A stretch of 64,000 nucleotides of DNA from Heracleum sosnowskyi (lineage: Eukaryota; Streptophyta; Magnoliopsida; Apiales; Apiaceae). The notes beneath the pieces are model-generated. The model made no database searches, had not been told where the DNA came from, and saw only the letters and a program-made list of their open reading frames with translations. The stretch spans positions 100,376,436-100,440,435 of the forward strand of contig CM061243.1 in assembly GCA_030848705.1 (NCBI GenBank), given 5' to 3'. A program made the translations under genes and the position numbers. Below, piece after piece: positions 1 to 13,514 of this stretch (position 1 is the first letter of the stretch; each line of letters begins with the position of its first letter).

Positions 1-1170
1 CTTATTTTAAGCCAAAAACATGCATATTTTTCAAAATCTTGCCGAGTCCGGTACTTGGACATGTATCCATGTCGGACACTTCTAGCCGAGTCCGAGTAAC
101 ATACATATACATATATATATACACATACATATACTTAGTACAATAATATAAGCACTGTAGATATAGAACTCTGATTTAATTTTCAATTTTTTCATACATG
201 AACTTAGTGAACGCAAAAGGGTTCTATAAAAGCTTAAGATTAATTATGCAAGAGAGTAATGAAAAAATTGTTTATTAGTTCAGCAATTACAGTAGTACGA
301 GGCAAGGCCTTGTGGGTATGAAAGATAAAACATACAGAGGACAGACAGCAGTATTAATTCAGTGATCTCCAGCACTGAAATCTACCTTTGCAGTGGCTTC
401 CAAGTTGCAAAATTACTAGCAACCGATTTGGATAAAAAACTGAAGGATAGTTTGGAACTTTATGGACTTATTTTTTTGAACTTGATCCAATGGTTAATTT
501 CGTACAGCCCTTACATTTGAAGTTCTAGAACTTGCACTATTTTATTTGTTCATACAAGTTGTAAGATCCAGTCACTTCAAGAACAATTTTCTGGTATTAA
601 TGAGTTAACGAAAAGTTCCGTTGCGATTTATGATGATATTGTCATTTTAGCTTGAGTTATCTGAGATAGGACAAAGGCTTTAGCTTTAAAACATTTCATT
701 TCAACTTCTGAATCTAATATAAACAACAAAATTCTACAAACAGGTTTCATAATTTTGCGGCATTACAGGTCAGATCTGGTTGGTGAAGGGCTATTGCCAA
801 CATGGCCTGCGGATTACCAAGTTTAACCCATGAAACCCTCAAATGTATAAGCTTGAATCTTAAAAATTATAACTTTGATACTTGAACATTTTGAACCTTT
901 TCCGTTACTATTATAAATTGACAGCGAGTTGACTGTTGAGGATAGAATTGGTCAAATAATCAAATTTTAAAGTTTTAACAAGTAATTTTATAAAATTCAG
1001 GATTTTACAACAATTTGGATAAAATTTTTCATCAAACCAATAGACAATTTACGTTCACTAGTCATTGCATGTATGAGCAGATAACACTATACAGGAGGAA
1101 GGAAAAATCAGCATGATTGCATATACTTTATTACGAGTAGCTTCAGCTACAGTCAGCAGTAAATGCTTAC
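1..1170. other. Intron 14 of the IDE-like gene (no exon seen)
   Basis: AT-rich sequence downstream of the exon 14 donor. I see no stretch in it that translates into the next expected M16 exon. Around 40-105 there is a repeated GCCGAGTCCG word, probably an old repeat remnant. Confidence 0.55.
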
Positions 1171-4100
1171 CTGACACTATCGGGGGAAAGCTCATTTAGC
1201 ATTGACTGAATAATGTCTGGGCTGAACATAGATGGCAATGATGATCCAGCCAACCAGTCTATCGTAGGATACAACTGAATATGTCCTCCACGAAGTCAGA
1301 AACAGAAGTATTGACCCCAACACAAAAAATTTGTACACATCCCAAACATGCATTTAAAGTTCATAGCTATGTCTAATCTATGATAGAAAAGGAAAGAAAA
1401 GAAGAGAAAGAGACACTCAAACTAGATAAGGGGAGGTATATATGACAATAGAAGGCAAAGAAACTATAACTATCACAAAACCACAGCTACTAGATAATGA
1501 ATCACATAGCCCATCAATCTTCTGGGACCATTAGATTTTAGAATACTCTGTTCTTCCGGTAAAAATCTTGCTGAGCTGCATAAATTCCTTAATGATGACT
1601 AATTGATCAGGAACTGTCCTATCTTAAAGCACTGGACATGATGGCTGATCAGAAAGTATCTCTTTAGGAGAGCAGAAGCTTTAATATATTTAAAGTAGTG
1701 GCGTTTTTAATGTCAATCATGTGCATTCAAGGCAATCTCAGAAACAAAAGCAGCTTAACAAAGTGGTTAACATGCAATAATGGTTAATAGTAAGGCAGAC
1801 AGTGGAAGAGCCAAGTAGCCAACGGAAATATGAACATAAAGGGTGGGTGATAATCAGCTGTCTGAATATATTCTTAGTCTCAATAGTTAGACACACACAC
1901 ATATTATGTATATATGAGTCTATGTACATAACATTAAACATGAGTTATAATAAAAATTTACTGCGGATAGCAAATATGAAAATACCTGCATGTTGGACGC
2001 CACATTGACCACATAGTCCATGGGACGAATTTTGTCCTGATAATGGAAGGCCGTCTCACAGATGGCTGAAAGCTTCATGGACAAATCCAAGAGACAGAAA
2101 ATCAGAATATCTAGAAACAAAAAAAAACTAAAACAGAAAAGTGAGACTAAGGTAGGATCTAAATGACGCAGCACAATAGTATCACAAATTCGAAACCAAT
2201 TGCCAAGTTTTCTAATCGGTCAAAATCATAGAAATATCCAGGTGTATATATGCATCGTCCAGTCAAAAGAAAAAGAAGAAATAGACGTTGAACAACAGTT
2301 AGATGAATTAGGTGTTAAATCCCAGAGAACAAATTTGCAACTTGGCATAAATACATAGCTGATATAAAACAGAACACAGGGAAGCCAGGTCAAGTACTGT
2401 GTTTTAAGACTGGAAAATGTACGGAGAGATTAAAAATACTAATGTGGTAATAATTAAAAAATGTAATTATGTGGTGAATCAAGATGCTTGTGTGGTAAGA
2501 AGCCACTATAGGCTATTTAGCAACAGAATTATAGAGATATTGTAATGATTACCTCATCAAAAATCCACTTGCAAACTCCCGACTGTTGGAGAACGCGGAT
2601 ATATTTGAAAAGCAATGCTACGATGTCTTCAAAATGTTCTATATTACGCCAAGAAAAATCAGAGTAATATAAACAAATCAAGTATACATAAAGTTGCAGA
2701 AATATTAATACAGGTAATGCAATTAAACCTTTTTTTATTAATATAAAAATCCAAATCTATGCACCAAGTACACATCAAACATAAAATGATTTGCATGTAC
2801 CAATACAAAATGATAATTCACATGTACCACAAGTCACAACCCCTTCACATATTTTTACCCTCTTTTCTGTGACAACGGAAATAGAACAAGGAAGTAATAC
2901 TTACCATGACCTGCATCAGTCAAATCTATATTTACTTTGAAGAAAGAGAATTCACGAGTCCCATCTGATTCACCAGCTGATAAACTTGTAGCCCAACCTG
3001 CAGACAGTAAATAAATGGTTAGTAACAGCTGATAAAGTTGTATCGCGAACATTAAATGATTGGCTCATTAACAGCTATTCTAGGAAAGTAAGCAGTAAAT
3101 TAGTTTCATTAAATGATTGGCTCATCACAGTTATTCATGAGAAGTAAGAAACATTGTTCTTGTTACTAATAACCTTTACAAAATTCTAATTATATTCATG
3201 ACATGAAACTCACCTATATTTTCAATAAATAAAGTTAGAAGTGCACATTTCTAAAATGGAAACTCAAAGGAAAGGAAAGCTTTTTTAAAATAAACTAGAG
3301 CACATAACTACTGTAACTTAAACATTGCAGCATAAACAACATATTCAGGATCAGAGTATGTGATCTAACGTACATGTGTAAGTGTGCATACAGTGACATA
3401 GAGGATAATGAAAACTAACCCAATTTTTTTAAGGCATAAAAAAGAGATCCTTCTCCTTCATGGCCAATCAAGTGACCAAGATACCGGCTAGGCCCTTCCT
3501 TGTAATGAAGAATACCAGGGGTCACTGGCCATGTGAACCTCAACTTGTGACCTTGTTTTATTGGGACCGTTTTCACAAGAATCTGCACAGCAAATGTACC
3601 AAACAGGCACCACGCTATTAATATCTCAAAGAACGGAAAATTCCATATGAAGGAAGAGGCTTTAAGAGCTTTAAAATTAAACTGCAATTCGTTTATTAAA
3701 TACAAATATCTTTAGATATGACTTGCCACATGAAGCAAAAGACGGTATGCACAGTGTCTCCTGTGATACCAGCTAGAGAAAATAATATTCTACACAAATA
3801 ATTGGTTCAATTTTTTTGATCTCTTAGCTTTGTCTTTTGGAGTGTTGTGACCTATATGAAGCACATACAAATAATATGTATCTTTATATTAATGGCCAGG
3901 ATAATAAGATTGCCCTGAGTGCTGTAAATATTTCACATTTCTGTTTTCTTTAATCATTTGATCAGAATCTACTATAAAATACATATTCAATGTTTTCCTG
4001 GATTTGATGCCATTCTGTGACGAAGTTCGATCTTGGATTTTCGACTCAGTCACCATTTCTGCTTATGTTAGATCTCTCCTATATACTCTACTGTCACAAA

Positions 4101-7100
4101 CCTGATTGCTAAGACCATGCTCATTACTAGAAATTCACATATGTTTTCCTCTGAGCGATCCATCAGCCCAAAGCTGACAAAATTTAGTTATATTTGTAAC
4201 ACCCTGAGTTAAATCACAAGAAAGACCAAATCAAATATCTACCTTAGATCCAAAGGACAAACAACTCACTCAGCCAAGTGCAACATATTTAGGTCAACTA
4301 GAAGCCCCCATTGTCGTGCATTTGTTTGCCACACTTTATAGTAGAAATTAGGCTCATATTATGATCAAATAATTAAATAGTTAAATGTGACTTAGCAAAA
4401 AAAAAAAAAAAAAAAAATAGTTAAATGTGGGACGGTGAAGTAATGTTTTTCTTTACTTTCAGGTACATTTTCTTTCTAAAGCTGCATTCATTACTATCTC
4501 TTAAGATGAATTTAGTTTTAAGAATATTTGTATAAATCACAGACTCATAGGATTTTAGTCCGGTCTGAAGCTAATGAACACAACCAACAAACATACAACC
4601 ATTTTACAAATAATTATATACAGTATCTTTCAGTAAACGGATTTCCAAAGAAAATAATAAGAATACTGCAGCCAGCTACCCGATGAACCTCTTTCCTATC
4701 ATTTTTTGCGATGCTTTGGCAATTGCATACACACAATATCTTTAAAAAAAATAAAATGAAGAAATATATATAAATGATCACTATGATCAATATATTTTCT
4801 AGTTTCTTATTAAAAAAATTAATTGCAAAAATTACCTGAAGGTGTTCTGACATGCAAGGCTGACCGGGAAAATAGAGACTACGACGATCTCTGTTGCTGA
4901 TGTCCTGAAACTTATTGTTCACCTGACTTTCGATTTTGTCAAGGCTTTCTGCAATTTTAATGTATAATAAATTGAAATGTCTCATATTCATGCAAGCAAC
5001 ATAGAACACGTCAAAAGCTGTAATTAGGAATATTGTTTTATAATACCTTTTCCATACACAACTAGACACATGAGGTTGGATGAGTAATTCTGTTCATAGA
5101 ACTTGAGAAGTTCCTGTCTTGTGTCTACACCTTTTGACTTTGGTCGTACCTCCAACGTATCCCAATTACCTGTAGAAGATAATATTATCGGCACATCAAT
5201 ATTTATCTGGCACATCAATATTAACCGGACACGGTGTTAAATAGTTATAATAGGCACACGCTTAGGGGTCTCATCATAGTTACAAGGTATTGCTTTACTT
5301 TAGTTAAGTTTGCGTAACTTTATAGACATATTGCTCAATTATGTTATACTTATCAATTTGTGAAACTATACTTAATTGATCCGGTTAGACGGGTTTATTT
5401 ATGATTGCTACATGCCTACATTACATCATATCGAGTTGTTTCTTGTGGAATATGTGGGAAGTCCATGGCTTGACAGTGAAAGTCTAATCAAGACCCGTGT
5501 AAATTTGAATTTCCAATATATGTGGATATTGCAACTCCTGTCACCTTTTTAATTATTGACCCTTGGCATAGTTTTTGATTATTTGTTGATTTTTAACTGT
5601 TAGATCAAGTATTACCTTTTAATGTAATCTAAAGTTGCCATTTAGATCAAATCTCGTTTTGTAGCAAGTGCATTTGTAAGTTTAAGAATCACCCGAAGAT
5701 CGGGTGGTGCTGGTACAAGTTCATTGATCATAATATTAAGCAATAAATTCAGAAATGGTAAGACTTCATATATGCAGACCTGTACTAAATTTATGGTATG
5801 GATGATCTTCTGCACTCAGATGCTTTTGTAGCTGCACACAGAAATATAACCAAAGGAAAGTTAGTTCAAAATCCGGTTCTTTCTATTTATCAATAGAGGC
5901 ACAAATTTGGACAAAGTATAGAAGCAATTCCACCAATGTTACATTTACGCATATCCTTATGTATTAATATCACTCAATTAAAAAGATAAAAACTTTAAAT
6001 GCAACCAATATAATATGCAATTATCAACTGCAGTCACTAACACTAGTAGGATAGATCTGGCTATTGAGAGAACTCATGACTCGCAAGATACCAAAGTTGT
6101 CGAACTACTTTTGTCAACATAGTGGACATTTCATTTTAATTGGAATATGGAAAAAGGATCTCAAAAATTATGACTGAGTTTGTCATTCAAAATTATCTAA
6201 TAACAATCACCTAAGAAAGAAAAATAAAAACACAACAGAAATATTAACAAAACTAGTCAACGTGTTTATAAAAAGGGAAGGAGCGAAGGAAAAATACAGG
6301 GACACCAGTTAACTCAATATTCACCATACAATTTCGCAACAATTTGTTAGTAAAAATATACTCTTTTGTGCACTGCTCGGCATAGATACTAAGACATTAA
6401 ATCATAACAATTGTTTTTCTTATTTTAAGATTATTTTTTAATCTACTCAAAATTTTCAATTACGGTTAAACTTAAAAAATAGATAATATTCAAATATGAT
6501 TTGACATGTATTAAAAATATTCCATGCACAAAACTGGATATGAGTATTAAAGCTGATAAAATATACATCAGGTGCCCAAATATATGGTAATAAAGAATGT
6601 ACGTTTACCACCTCTACTTCCGACAATCATCATCCACAGGACACAAGGCACAAAAGTGAACAATGACAGCAAGGAAATATATGGTAATAAAGAATGTTTC
6701 TACAGTAAATGAGGAATATAGGATCTTACGGGTAGCATACACAATTATCCTAGTGAGAAACCTATGCAACACAGACTGAACACCTGAAAACCATTTGAAG
6801 CTACAAATATGGCAAAATAATTTGAAGTGATTGACTAGATTTCATATTTTCAGGCTCCTCTAGCAGATATATTTTATGTTAAAGACAACTAAAATAGCAA
6901 ATAGATCAAACATTTGTAAAAAAATACCAACAGGACTAGTATACACAAACATAGATTCTAGTACCAATGAAAAGGACCCCTTTAGCCATGTCAGTTATTA
7001 TCAGAAATGAAAATTTATACCTGATTCATTCTCCATGCATCAGACAGTAAATTTTTCTGGTTCTCTGTCATAAAAATTTAAAAAGGGAAGAGATTGAGAT

Positions 7101-9137
7101 ACAAGTAGAAAATATGGAAACTTAAATAGCTACAAAACAAGTATGCTAACCAGAGTCTACCGCTTTTATCTCCCTTGTGGTGGCATCAGCTGACATTAAT
7201 GGCTTAATAAAGAACTGTGCAAATCTGAAGTAAAGCAAAGGGCTACATTACAGTTGCACAGCTTTGTTAAAATAATTAGAACAACAGAGACAGGACAAGC
7301 TTCTACCTGTCCAAAGCCTCTTCGAAACAGTCAGCATTAACATCAAAATAGTAGTTGGTTTGCTCAGAAGATGTAAAAGCATTTGTACTGCCACCGTGCT
7401 ATAGAGTGAATGTTTAGAACATGGAAGAAAAGGCTATTATTAAGTGACAACAATATAATAAAGATTCAATCACTAAGAAACAAAAGGTACCATTTTGTGC
7501 TACAAACTAGTAGTATTTTTATCATAACAGAGGACGCAGTTCATACTGTACAAGGGTTAACTAGGGCCTTTTAGATATATGTAATACAAAAAATCTCAGT
7601 AGTACAGCCTATGAATATATGTTTCCAAACAAAATGTAATAAAAAATTAGAAAGACTCCAAATCAGGAAACTAGAAAGGATATAAATGCAACAGCCATCC
7701 ACTTCAGAGAGAATTGAGCAATTTAACGAGGAAAAAATTCCCTTAAGTAGTTCATACAGAAATTTCTAGAATATCTTAAAGATGCCAACATAAAATGTTC
7801 AGCTTAAGTGAAGACTTATTGCTTCAGTAAAGCGAATGGTTGATTAAATAATCCACACAGGGCCTAAAAACAAGAACCTTGGTGGAGTTATTGTTGTGGA
7901 ACTTACCTCACGTGACAATTAACTTAAAACAAACATAAATATCATGAAAATAGATCAATTCAGTTACCTCTGTAATATATTTTGAGTAACTGTCTTCCAG
8001 AGGATATTTTTCACTGGCATAAAAGAGCATATGTTCTGCAATACATCAATTGAACATCATGTGGAAATAAATTAGATATATGAAATTTTACTGCTGGGTA
8101 CTCCATATACATGTCTAAATAATTTCAGGAGTTCACTAACTTCTTGAGCTTCTTAAAATTCCAAATTATTTATTTATTACGTATATGTATATATATTGTA
8201 AATTGCAAACAACCTGAAATATAATGTCAATATTTATTAGGTTTATCATCATAGTGCTATCAATTGCACGCATGAACCCAAGTTCTGTACAAGTGGTTTT
8301 AAAATCACTTCACTGTAACAACTTGCTCTTCTATAAGCAACTAACTTGGAACACGACTCTCTCCAAAGATCAGTTGACTACTTAGTATTGTACTAGATGA
8401 GACCACTCCTCTACTAACTGAGTAGTTTTGTGGGTGTCGGACACATTTAAGACATGGCTACTGTTGCAACTAGGGGCAACGAGAAATGAGGTGTTGATGG
8501 ATGCAAATCAAGAGGCCTATACTTTTATAGTGAATTTGGAAAAAGGTTTACTGTGGAATTAGTTTGTAATCTAACATAAGTTTTAGATAAGTGTCCGGTA
8601 TAAAGAGTTCTGCGTTGAATGGAGATTGTGCATAAAGTGTTCTCTCATCATAAGGAGCATGTTTGTAGCTTGTCTGATATTGGAAACACTCAAAACTAAG
8701 TTGGATGGGCACTTCCAAATTTAACCAATGACTCCGAAATCAAGACTTCCACAACACAATGACAAACAAGAAAGTGAGCATAGCAGAGAAATGAAAACAA
8801 CAACAAAGTTGACTTTTTAAAAATAAAAAAACTCACCAAGAAAATGAGCAAGGCCTTCCAAACCCTTGGGATCACTAAATGAACCAACACAAACATTCAT
8901 CGAAGCAGCACACTAAAACATATTAAATCAACCCCCACCATCAATAACAATTAATCAAAACACATAATAAAAAAATAGAATAACAAACTTGAAATTAACA
9001 ACAAAAAAAAGGACAAGAACCTTATCAGTTTCAGGATCACTAATGAGAAGAACTTGAAGAGAATTATTGAGAAGAACATTCTTATACTCTCTGTTATCTG
9101 TACGAGGTTTCACAATCTCCACCGCCCCAACAGCCAT
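1171..9137 (-). CDS. Insulin-degrading enzyme-like 1, peroxisomal (M16A zinc metallopeptidase), 5' part, 14 exons
   Basis: Spliced minus-strand gene whose translation follows plant peroxisomal IDE-like M16 proteases closely. Exons read from GT/AG borders and continuous phase: 9137-9021, 8912-8837, 8035-7968, 7398-7307, 7224-7151, 7064-7021, 5831-5780, 5169-5047, 4948-4836, 3582-3420, 2997-2905, 2638-2553, 2072-1986, 1274-1171, giving about 430 codons without a stop. The inverted zinc motif HxxEH is residues 62-66, split by intron 2 (HFL in exon 2, EH in exon 3). The third zinc ligand is Glu143 in AVDSE, split between exons 5 and 6. The start ATG at 9137 gives the usual MAVG-type N-terminus. 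Known family role: zinc-dependent degradation of peptides inside a large catalytic chamber. The family is about 970 residues, so the second half lies left of base 1; exon 14 ends in a good GTAAGC donor and no following exon is visible in 1-1170. The gene looks intact in the part seen. Confidence 0.93.
3051..3137. repeat. Short imperfect tandem duplication in IDE intron 10
   Basis: The word ATTAAATGATTGGCTCAT occurs at about 3051 and again near 3109, followed each time by a similar sequence (ACAGCTATTC, then ACAGTTATTC). It is a local duplication within the intron and does not touch the exons. Confidence 0.6.
4374..4430 (+). repeat. Poly(A) tract flanked by a 13-bp direct repeat (minimal retroposon footprint)
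   Basis: ATAGTTAAATGTG occurs immediately before and after a short segment ending in about 22 adenines. A poly(A) tail between long direct repeats is the usual footprint of LINE-driven target-primed reverse transcription; here almost nothing but the tail was inserted. It lies in an intron of the protease gene. Confidence 0.45.
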
Positions 9138-10280
9138 AATGTGTAGAGATTTTTAGATCTGCGTGCGGCGGCTAAAGAAACTCTTGTTCTGTAATCCACC
9201 AATTAGAATTGAGATTTAACAGAAGTCTGCGTCTGTGTTTATTATAGGTAGCGGGAGACTGAACACAAGTGGCTCTCTGTCTGACTGTCTCTCGTACGAC
9301 CAAGCTGTGTTTCTTTTCTTTTGCCAAAAAATTATACTCCTATAAATTTCTTCAAACACGTGTATTTTATTATATTTTATAATATTTAACTTTTTATATG
9401 AATGATTTATACTGGTATTGATCTTTTTTATACACATATGTATCGAATAACATTATTCAAAAAATAAATAATATTAATTTATAAAATTTTCATTTAATTG
9501 CTTTGTACCTTGTCTACTATTTTATCTTTTGATTTGATGGCAAGGTCACTCAAGAATTTTCATCATTATTAAGCATTTATTTGTTTGAAAATATAATATA
9601 CTTAGCTTATATCCCGTGCAATGCACGGTTTTCTTTAATATTTTATTATTTTTTATTTATATTTTTGTAATTATATATTATTTTATGAAATTTTAATATA
9701 TATTTATATGTGTATATAATAAATTGGATTTATATATCTAATAATATAAATAATTTAATTTAATAAATTGTTAATGTAATCTTTAGTGGTATTTTAGATA
9801 TTAAAATATAAAATATTTTTAAATAATAGATCTAACGGTCTGTATTTATTTGCTCTTAAAAAATCTAAATGTGACTAAAGTGCAAATAACAAAATATGTG
9901 TTATGTAATGTACCGAGTTTGTTCTAACATATCTAAAGTGCAAATAACAAAATATGTGCTCTGTAATGCAACATTTATGTTTTGACAATTTCTCAATAAA
10001 TCCGATATACAGAGAAAACTATATCCTCCTCCTCTTTTCTTCTCTAGCCGACGGGGCTTTCATCGTTTTTTTCCGGTGGAAAGCCTCAAACCCTTTAATT
10101 TATTTTGTTTATTTTTGTTTCAGTCAATAATCTCCTTTTTGGGTAAGAACTTCTACCTATTTGATTTGTTTGGTTTGTTATTTAGATCTTAATTATCGGA
10201 GCTTTTGGTTTTCTTTCTTCTTCGATTCAAGCGGAGTTTATTGGATTTGTGAGTATACTGAGGATCTCCTATTGTGGTTT
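9138..10280. other. Upstream/intergenic region of the IDE-like gene
   Basis: The first hundred or so bases upstream of the ATG at 9137 should hold the protease 5' UTR and core promoter on the minus strand. From 9340 to 9990 the DNA is very AT-rich and I see no gene. At about 9610-9630 there is a near-palindrome (CCCGTGCAATGCACGG) of a kind common in plant repeats. At 9875-9960 the word CTAAAGTGCAAATAACAAAA occurs twice about 59 bp apart. From about 10025 a CT-rich stretch resembles a plus-strand 5' leader, ending in a donor-like GGGTAAGAAC near 10140, so a divergently transcribed gene may once have started here. Confidence 0.4.
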
Positions 10281-10760
10281 CACTACGCCATAAGTGGTCA
10301 TATGCAATGCTTTTTTACAGTTGCTATAGACCAAAAAAGCGTTGCATTAAGCTTATTTTTCAAAAATGCAACACCAAACGGCCGTTGCATCCGCGGGCGT
10401 GGCCTTTGATATGTAATGCAACACTTTTGGTCAGCTACTGCAACGGAGAGAAAGTATTGCATTATAAGTATACTGCAACACCAAAATCAAGGAAATGCAA
10501 CACCAATGAGTGTTGCCTTAAACACAAGGCCCACTATCATGCCACGTCAACAATGGGGCCCACTAAAATGCCACGTCAGTAGTGGGGCATGCGTGTCAGG
10601 TCAGTAGTGGGCCCACATTCCATAATGCAACGCTTTTTTAATGCAACAGTATATTTACTAATGCAACATCATTAGATTCTATAATTCAATACCATTTTCT
10701 TGAAATGCAACATTAAATAAGGAAATGCAACACTTTAATAAAAAATTTGCAATATTAGTT
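10281..10760. repeat. Left TIR and subterminal repeat block of the CACTA element
   Basis: After the 35-bp TIR come many copies of ATGCAACAC/ATGCAACGC words and their complements (for example near 10337, 10365, 10417, 10437, 10480, 10496, 10626, 10640, 10662, 10706, 10725). The density falls off sharply after about 10760. A GCCCACT/GTGGGGC block lies between 10528 and 10612. Confidence 0.8.
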
Positions 10761-12340
10761 TTGTACATACATAAATACCATTGAAAACATTCAGCATTCC
10801 ATCCAAAACATCCTAAAACCAATCCAAAATAACTAAGGCATCTAACAACATACTAAATACCTAACTCAATCACAAAAAATTTAAATAATACAAATAATCT
10901 CGTCCCCAAAATCCCAACATCCAAAATCCCAGCATCGTGAAATGTGTAGTATCCCAACATTATGAAATGACCAATCCAATCGAGAAGCACTGGGATGCCA
11001 ACCTGAAACACATAGCGATATAAGAAATGCCTCTATTTTTAATTTAAAGTAAAAAAATGCAGCTTCGAGCTCATTATAACTTAACCAAAATACTTCTATT
11101 GCACAAGTTAAAGATTTAATAAACCACCTCTTAGGTTCTTGGCATAAACTAATAAAACTGGACAAGGATGCAATTTTAAGCAAATTTAATAATTTATTTA
11201 GGTAAAACCTGGCTTGGAAGCACTTGCTCCTGTCACAACCCCCATTGATCCTGCAATAGAAGCATACACGTAAATGATATTGGTTAACCATCATTCTAGT
11301 TGTTCAAAGACTTTATATTAGGGCAAAATTATGAAATTATGAATTATTTTTAATTGGGCAAAGACTTGGATGCCCTCCTTGATTGAGAAGAAAATCTAAA
11401 AATCCTAAAATAGAACCAACACAAGTTTAGGATGTAACATAGTACTATCGAAATTGTATACTTCAAGATCCAAAAATTCTGTCACAGAAGATGTTATACT
11501 GTCCAAACAAGGTACAAATTAAAATAAAGGTTGTCTCATGTTTCTATAATTCTGTCTTTATGATAAATATTCAGCATACGACATTAGTTGATGTAGTTCA
11601 TTGCCAAGTTCCATAATATTGTCAGTAGAAATATCATGTATCATTCCTACTGGATGATACACTATATGTGACTGTAGAAATGCATGTCCGGGCATTGTTG
11701 AAACTGCTTTGTTATTTAGATGGTCATTTGTGATGATAAACATCAGTCCATCTGTTTACATTTGTTCTAGGCTAATATATTGCCGATATTACCTCATTAT
11801 CTGAACATTCATTGTAGTAGAAGTATGCTTCTAGATTCTCGAAATATTTAACCTGATGAACTTAGTCTAGTGTCAAATATTACTAATCAAGTTCTTTTTG
11901 TGTGTGTGTTGGGGGGGGGGGGGTGGATTTGGCCGCAGCACTTCAATGGTATCATAGTGAAACCATTGCAGAGTTATAGCTGGCCCTACAATCATGATCT
12001 GAACAGGAATAATTCAACATGTATACATCGTATACATCGTTTTTTCTACATGTGCTGGTCACTAGTGCTTGTGTGAGAAATTACCAAGTCTCTTGCGAGA
12101 ATTTCTCTTTTAGTGAAGAAAATGAATGCTAAGTTTAGGTCTAAAGCCTTTGTGTTTCTTAGGAAAGTGTTGGCACTGTCTTTCTCATTCTATGTCAGTT
12201 TTTGCACCTCAGAAGTCATAGCAGACTTCCAAATACACCAATAACTTGGTCCCAAACTGAAACAAATTTGAAGTTTGTCGTACAGTGCCAAACTCTTTTT
12301 ATCTGCATCAAGTTTTCACTTTTTAGCTTGTTACTTTAAC
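10761..12340. other. CACTA interior, left part: exon-like fragments of unknown origin
   Basis: No complete gene. On the minus strand there are exon-like islands with splice-like borders. One at about 11210-11252 follows a TGCAG acceptor. One at about 11795-11855 is bounded by a CAG acceptor and a GTAATA donor and reads KYFENLEAYFYYNECSDNE. An open stretch at 11743-11558 has a plausible composition (PGHAFLQSHIVYHP). I cannot assign any of them. A run of 13 G lies near 11890. These may be further captured gene pieces. Confidence 0.35.
11801..11860. repeat. 60-bp direct repeat, copy 1 (mate at 25861-25920)
   Basis: Begins CTGAACATTCATTG and ends TTTAACCTGATGAA. It matches 25861-25920 with two substitutions in 60 bases, in the same orientation. 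Both copies lie inside the CACTA element on opposite sides of element A but not adjacent to it, so this is an internal duplication of the transposon or its captured cargo. Confidence 0.85.
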
Positions 12341-12949
12341 TGTTGCCCAGTAAATAACAATTGTAGAAGGGGGTTGAATACAATTGTATAAGATTCTCGA
12401 CTTTATATAACACAAATATGAAAGATCATTAACAATAACAATAACAGCTTTATTAACTTTGATATAAAACTGTTACAAACTCTCTTAAGAAATTCTGATG
12501 TTCTTAAGAGCTGCTAGCTTACAAAAACTCTCTCAAGAAATTCTGTTCTTAAGAGCTTCTCTCCGATTATGTTCTCTCTCGAATGAATACATAAATCGAA
12601 ACCAAGACTGTGTTTATATAGTGCACACAGCTTCTCTATCAATAACAAGATAAGTCCTAATCATAACAAAGATAGAAACATATCTTTAATCGATAGCTGC
12701 ATTCTACAAACCAGGAACAAATAGAATAAACTTCCATGTTTATCTAGACTCCAAATATAACTCGAAGTAGGAATCCTGATCAGCTTCAAGTCCTGATGAT
12801 CAAACCTGATCATAGTCTGAGTAGGAATCCTGATGATCAATAAGATACTGACGCTTGATCAAATACTGATGACCATGCAATACTGATGACGTCAGCAATC
12901 CTGATCAGTTGAGTCTAGCTTCTGACGATCATTGAATTCTGATCTAACA
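12341..12949 (-). repeat. Element A 3' LTR
   Basis: 609 bp, identical to the 5' LTR except for one transition. Followed directly by the PPT on its inner side. It contains the same TATA box (about 12611-12622) and the same cluster of CCTGAT words (12770-12910). Confidence 0.95.
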
Positions 12950-12960
12950 ATCTCCCCCAA
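12950..12960 (-). other. Element A polypurine tract
   Basis: Reads TTGGGGGAGAT on the minus strand, abutting the 3' LTR. The same 11 bases abut the 3' LTR of element C. Confidence 0.9.
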
Positions 12961-13058
12961 TCTCATACTTTGTAAAATAAAGTATAGATTCCAAATATTC
13001 AATGATGTCAAAAACATGTATCAAAATGTACGAGTATCTTCAGAAACAACTTATCTGG

Positions 13059-13514
13059 TTAAGCTTTGTGATAGAACAGATTCATCTTCAAGAAGTTGGA
13101 TAATAAACTTTCTTCTTTTTCTTCAAGAATTTGAATCAGTCTTTCCTTAAGATTTCTGAGTTCTTCATCTTCCTCATTAATCTGGTAGATAGCTGCTCTG
13201 AGATTCTGTATGGAGTTTCTCTGTAGACTGTGCTCTTCAAGCAAAAGATAAGCAATTTCCTTCCCATCAGGATTGAGAGAAAGATGAGTCATGCCAAAAT
13301 TTACTTCTTTAACAGCAGTACCCCTTTGCATTTCCACATCCTGACCTCTTTGATTTAAGTACATGGGAATATAATTACCATCGAAATTACTGTTTCCATC
13401 CAGTCTTCTTCTTATAGTTGACAAAATCATGTCACTCCATTCTTTGTACACTTGGTTCTTCCATCTTAACAGATAGTGAACATATTTCAGTTCCTGTGTA
13501 GTTTTCATCAGCAA
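13059..13514 (-). CDS. Element A accessory protein, C-terminal segment (about 151 codons)
   Basis: Frame-shifted relative to the segment before it. KTTQELKYVHYLLRW and EWSDMILSTI recall KTTILKDLQYMVA and CSDEIENVL near the C-terminus of the element C accessory protein, and both end in a charged helical tail (here LRNLKERLIQILEEKEESLL). The nominal start is TTG; no separate start is needed if the four segments were one protein of about 1,480 residues. It stops about 110 bases from the PPT. Confidence 0.55.
   Translation of the reverse strand: MLMKTTQELKYVHYLLRWKNQVYKEWSDMILSTIRRRLDGNSNFDGNYIPMYLNQRGQDVEMQRGTAVKEVNFGMTHLSLNPDGKEIAYLLLEEHSLQRNSIQNLRAAIYQINEEDEELRNLKERLIQILEEKEESLLSNFLKMNLFYHKA

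Noticed and set aside
4614..5218. Two overlapping ORFs as separate small proteins
   Set aside because: They are exons 8 and 9 of the IDE-like gene read through into introns.
10881..11294. 137-codon minus-strand ORF as a gene
   Set aside because: Lies in CACTA interior DNA, no recognisable domain, ends in short repeats (CWDFGCWDFG) derived from a local AAAATCCCA repeat.
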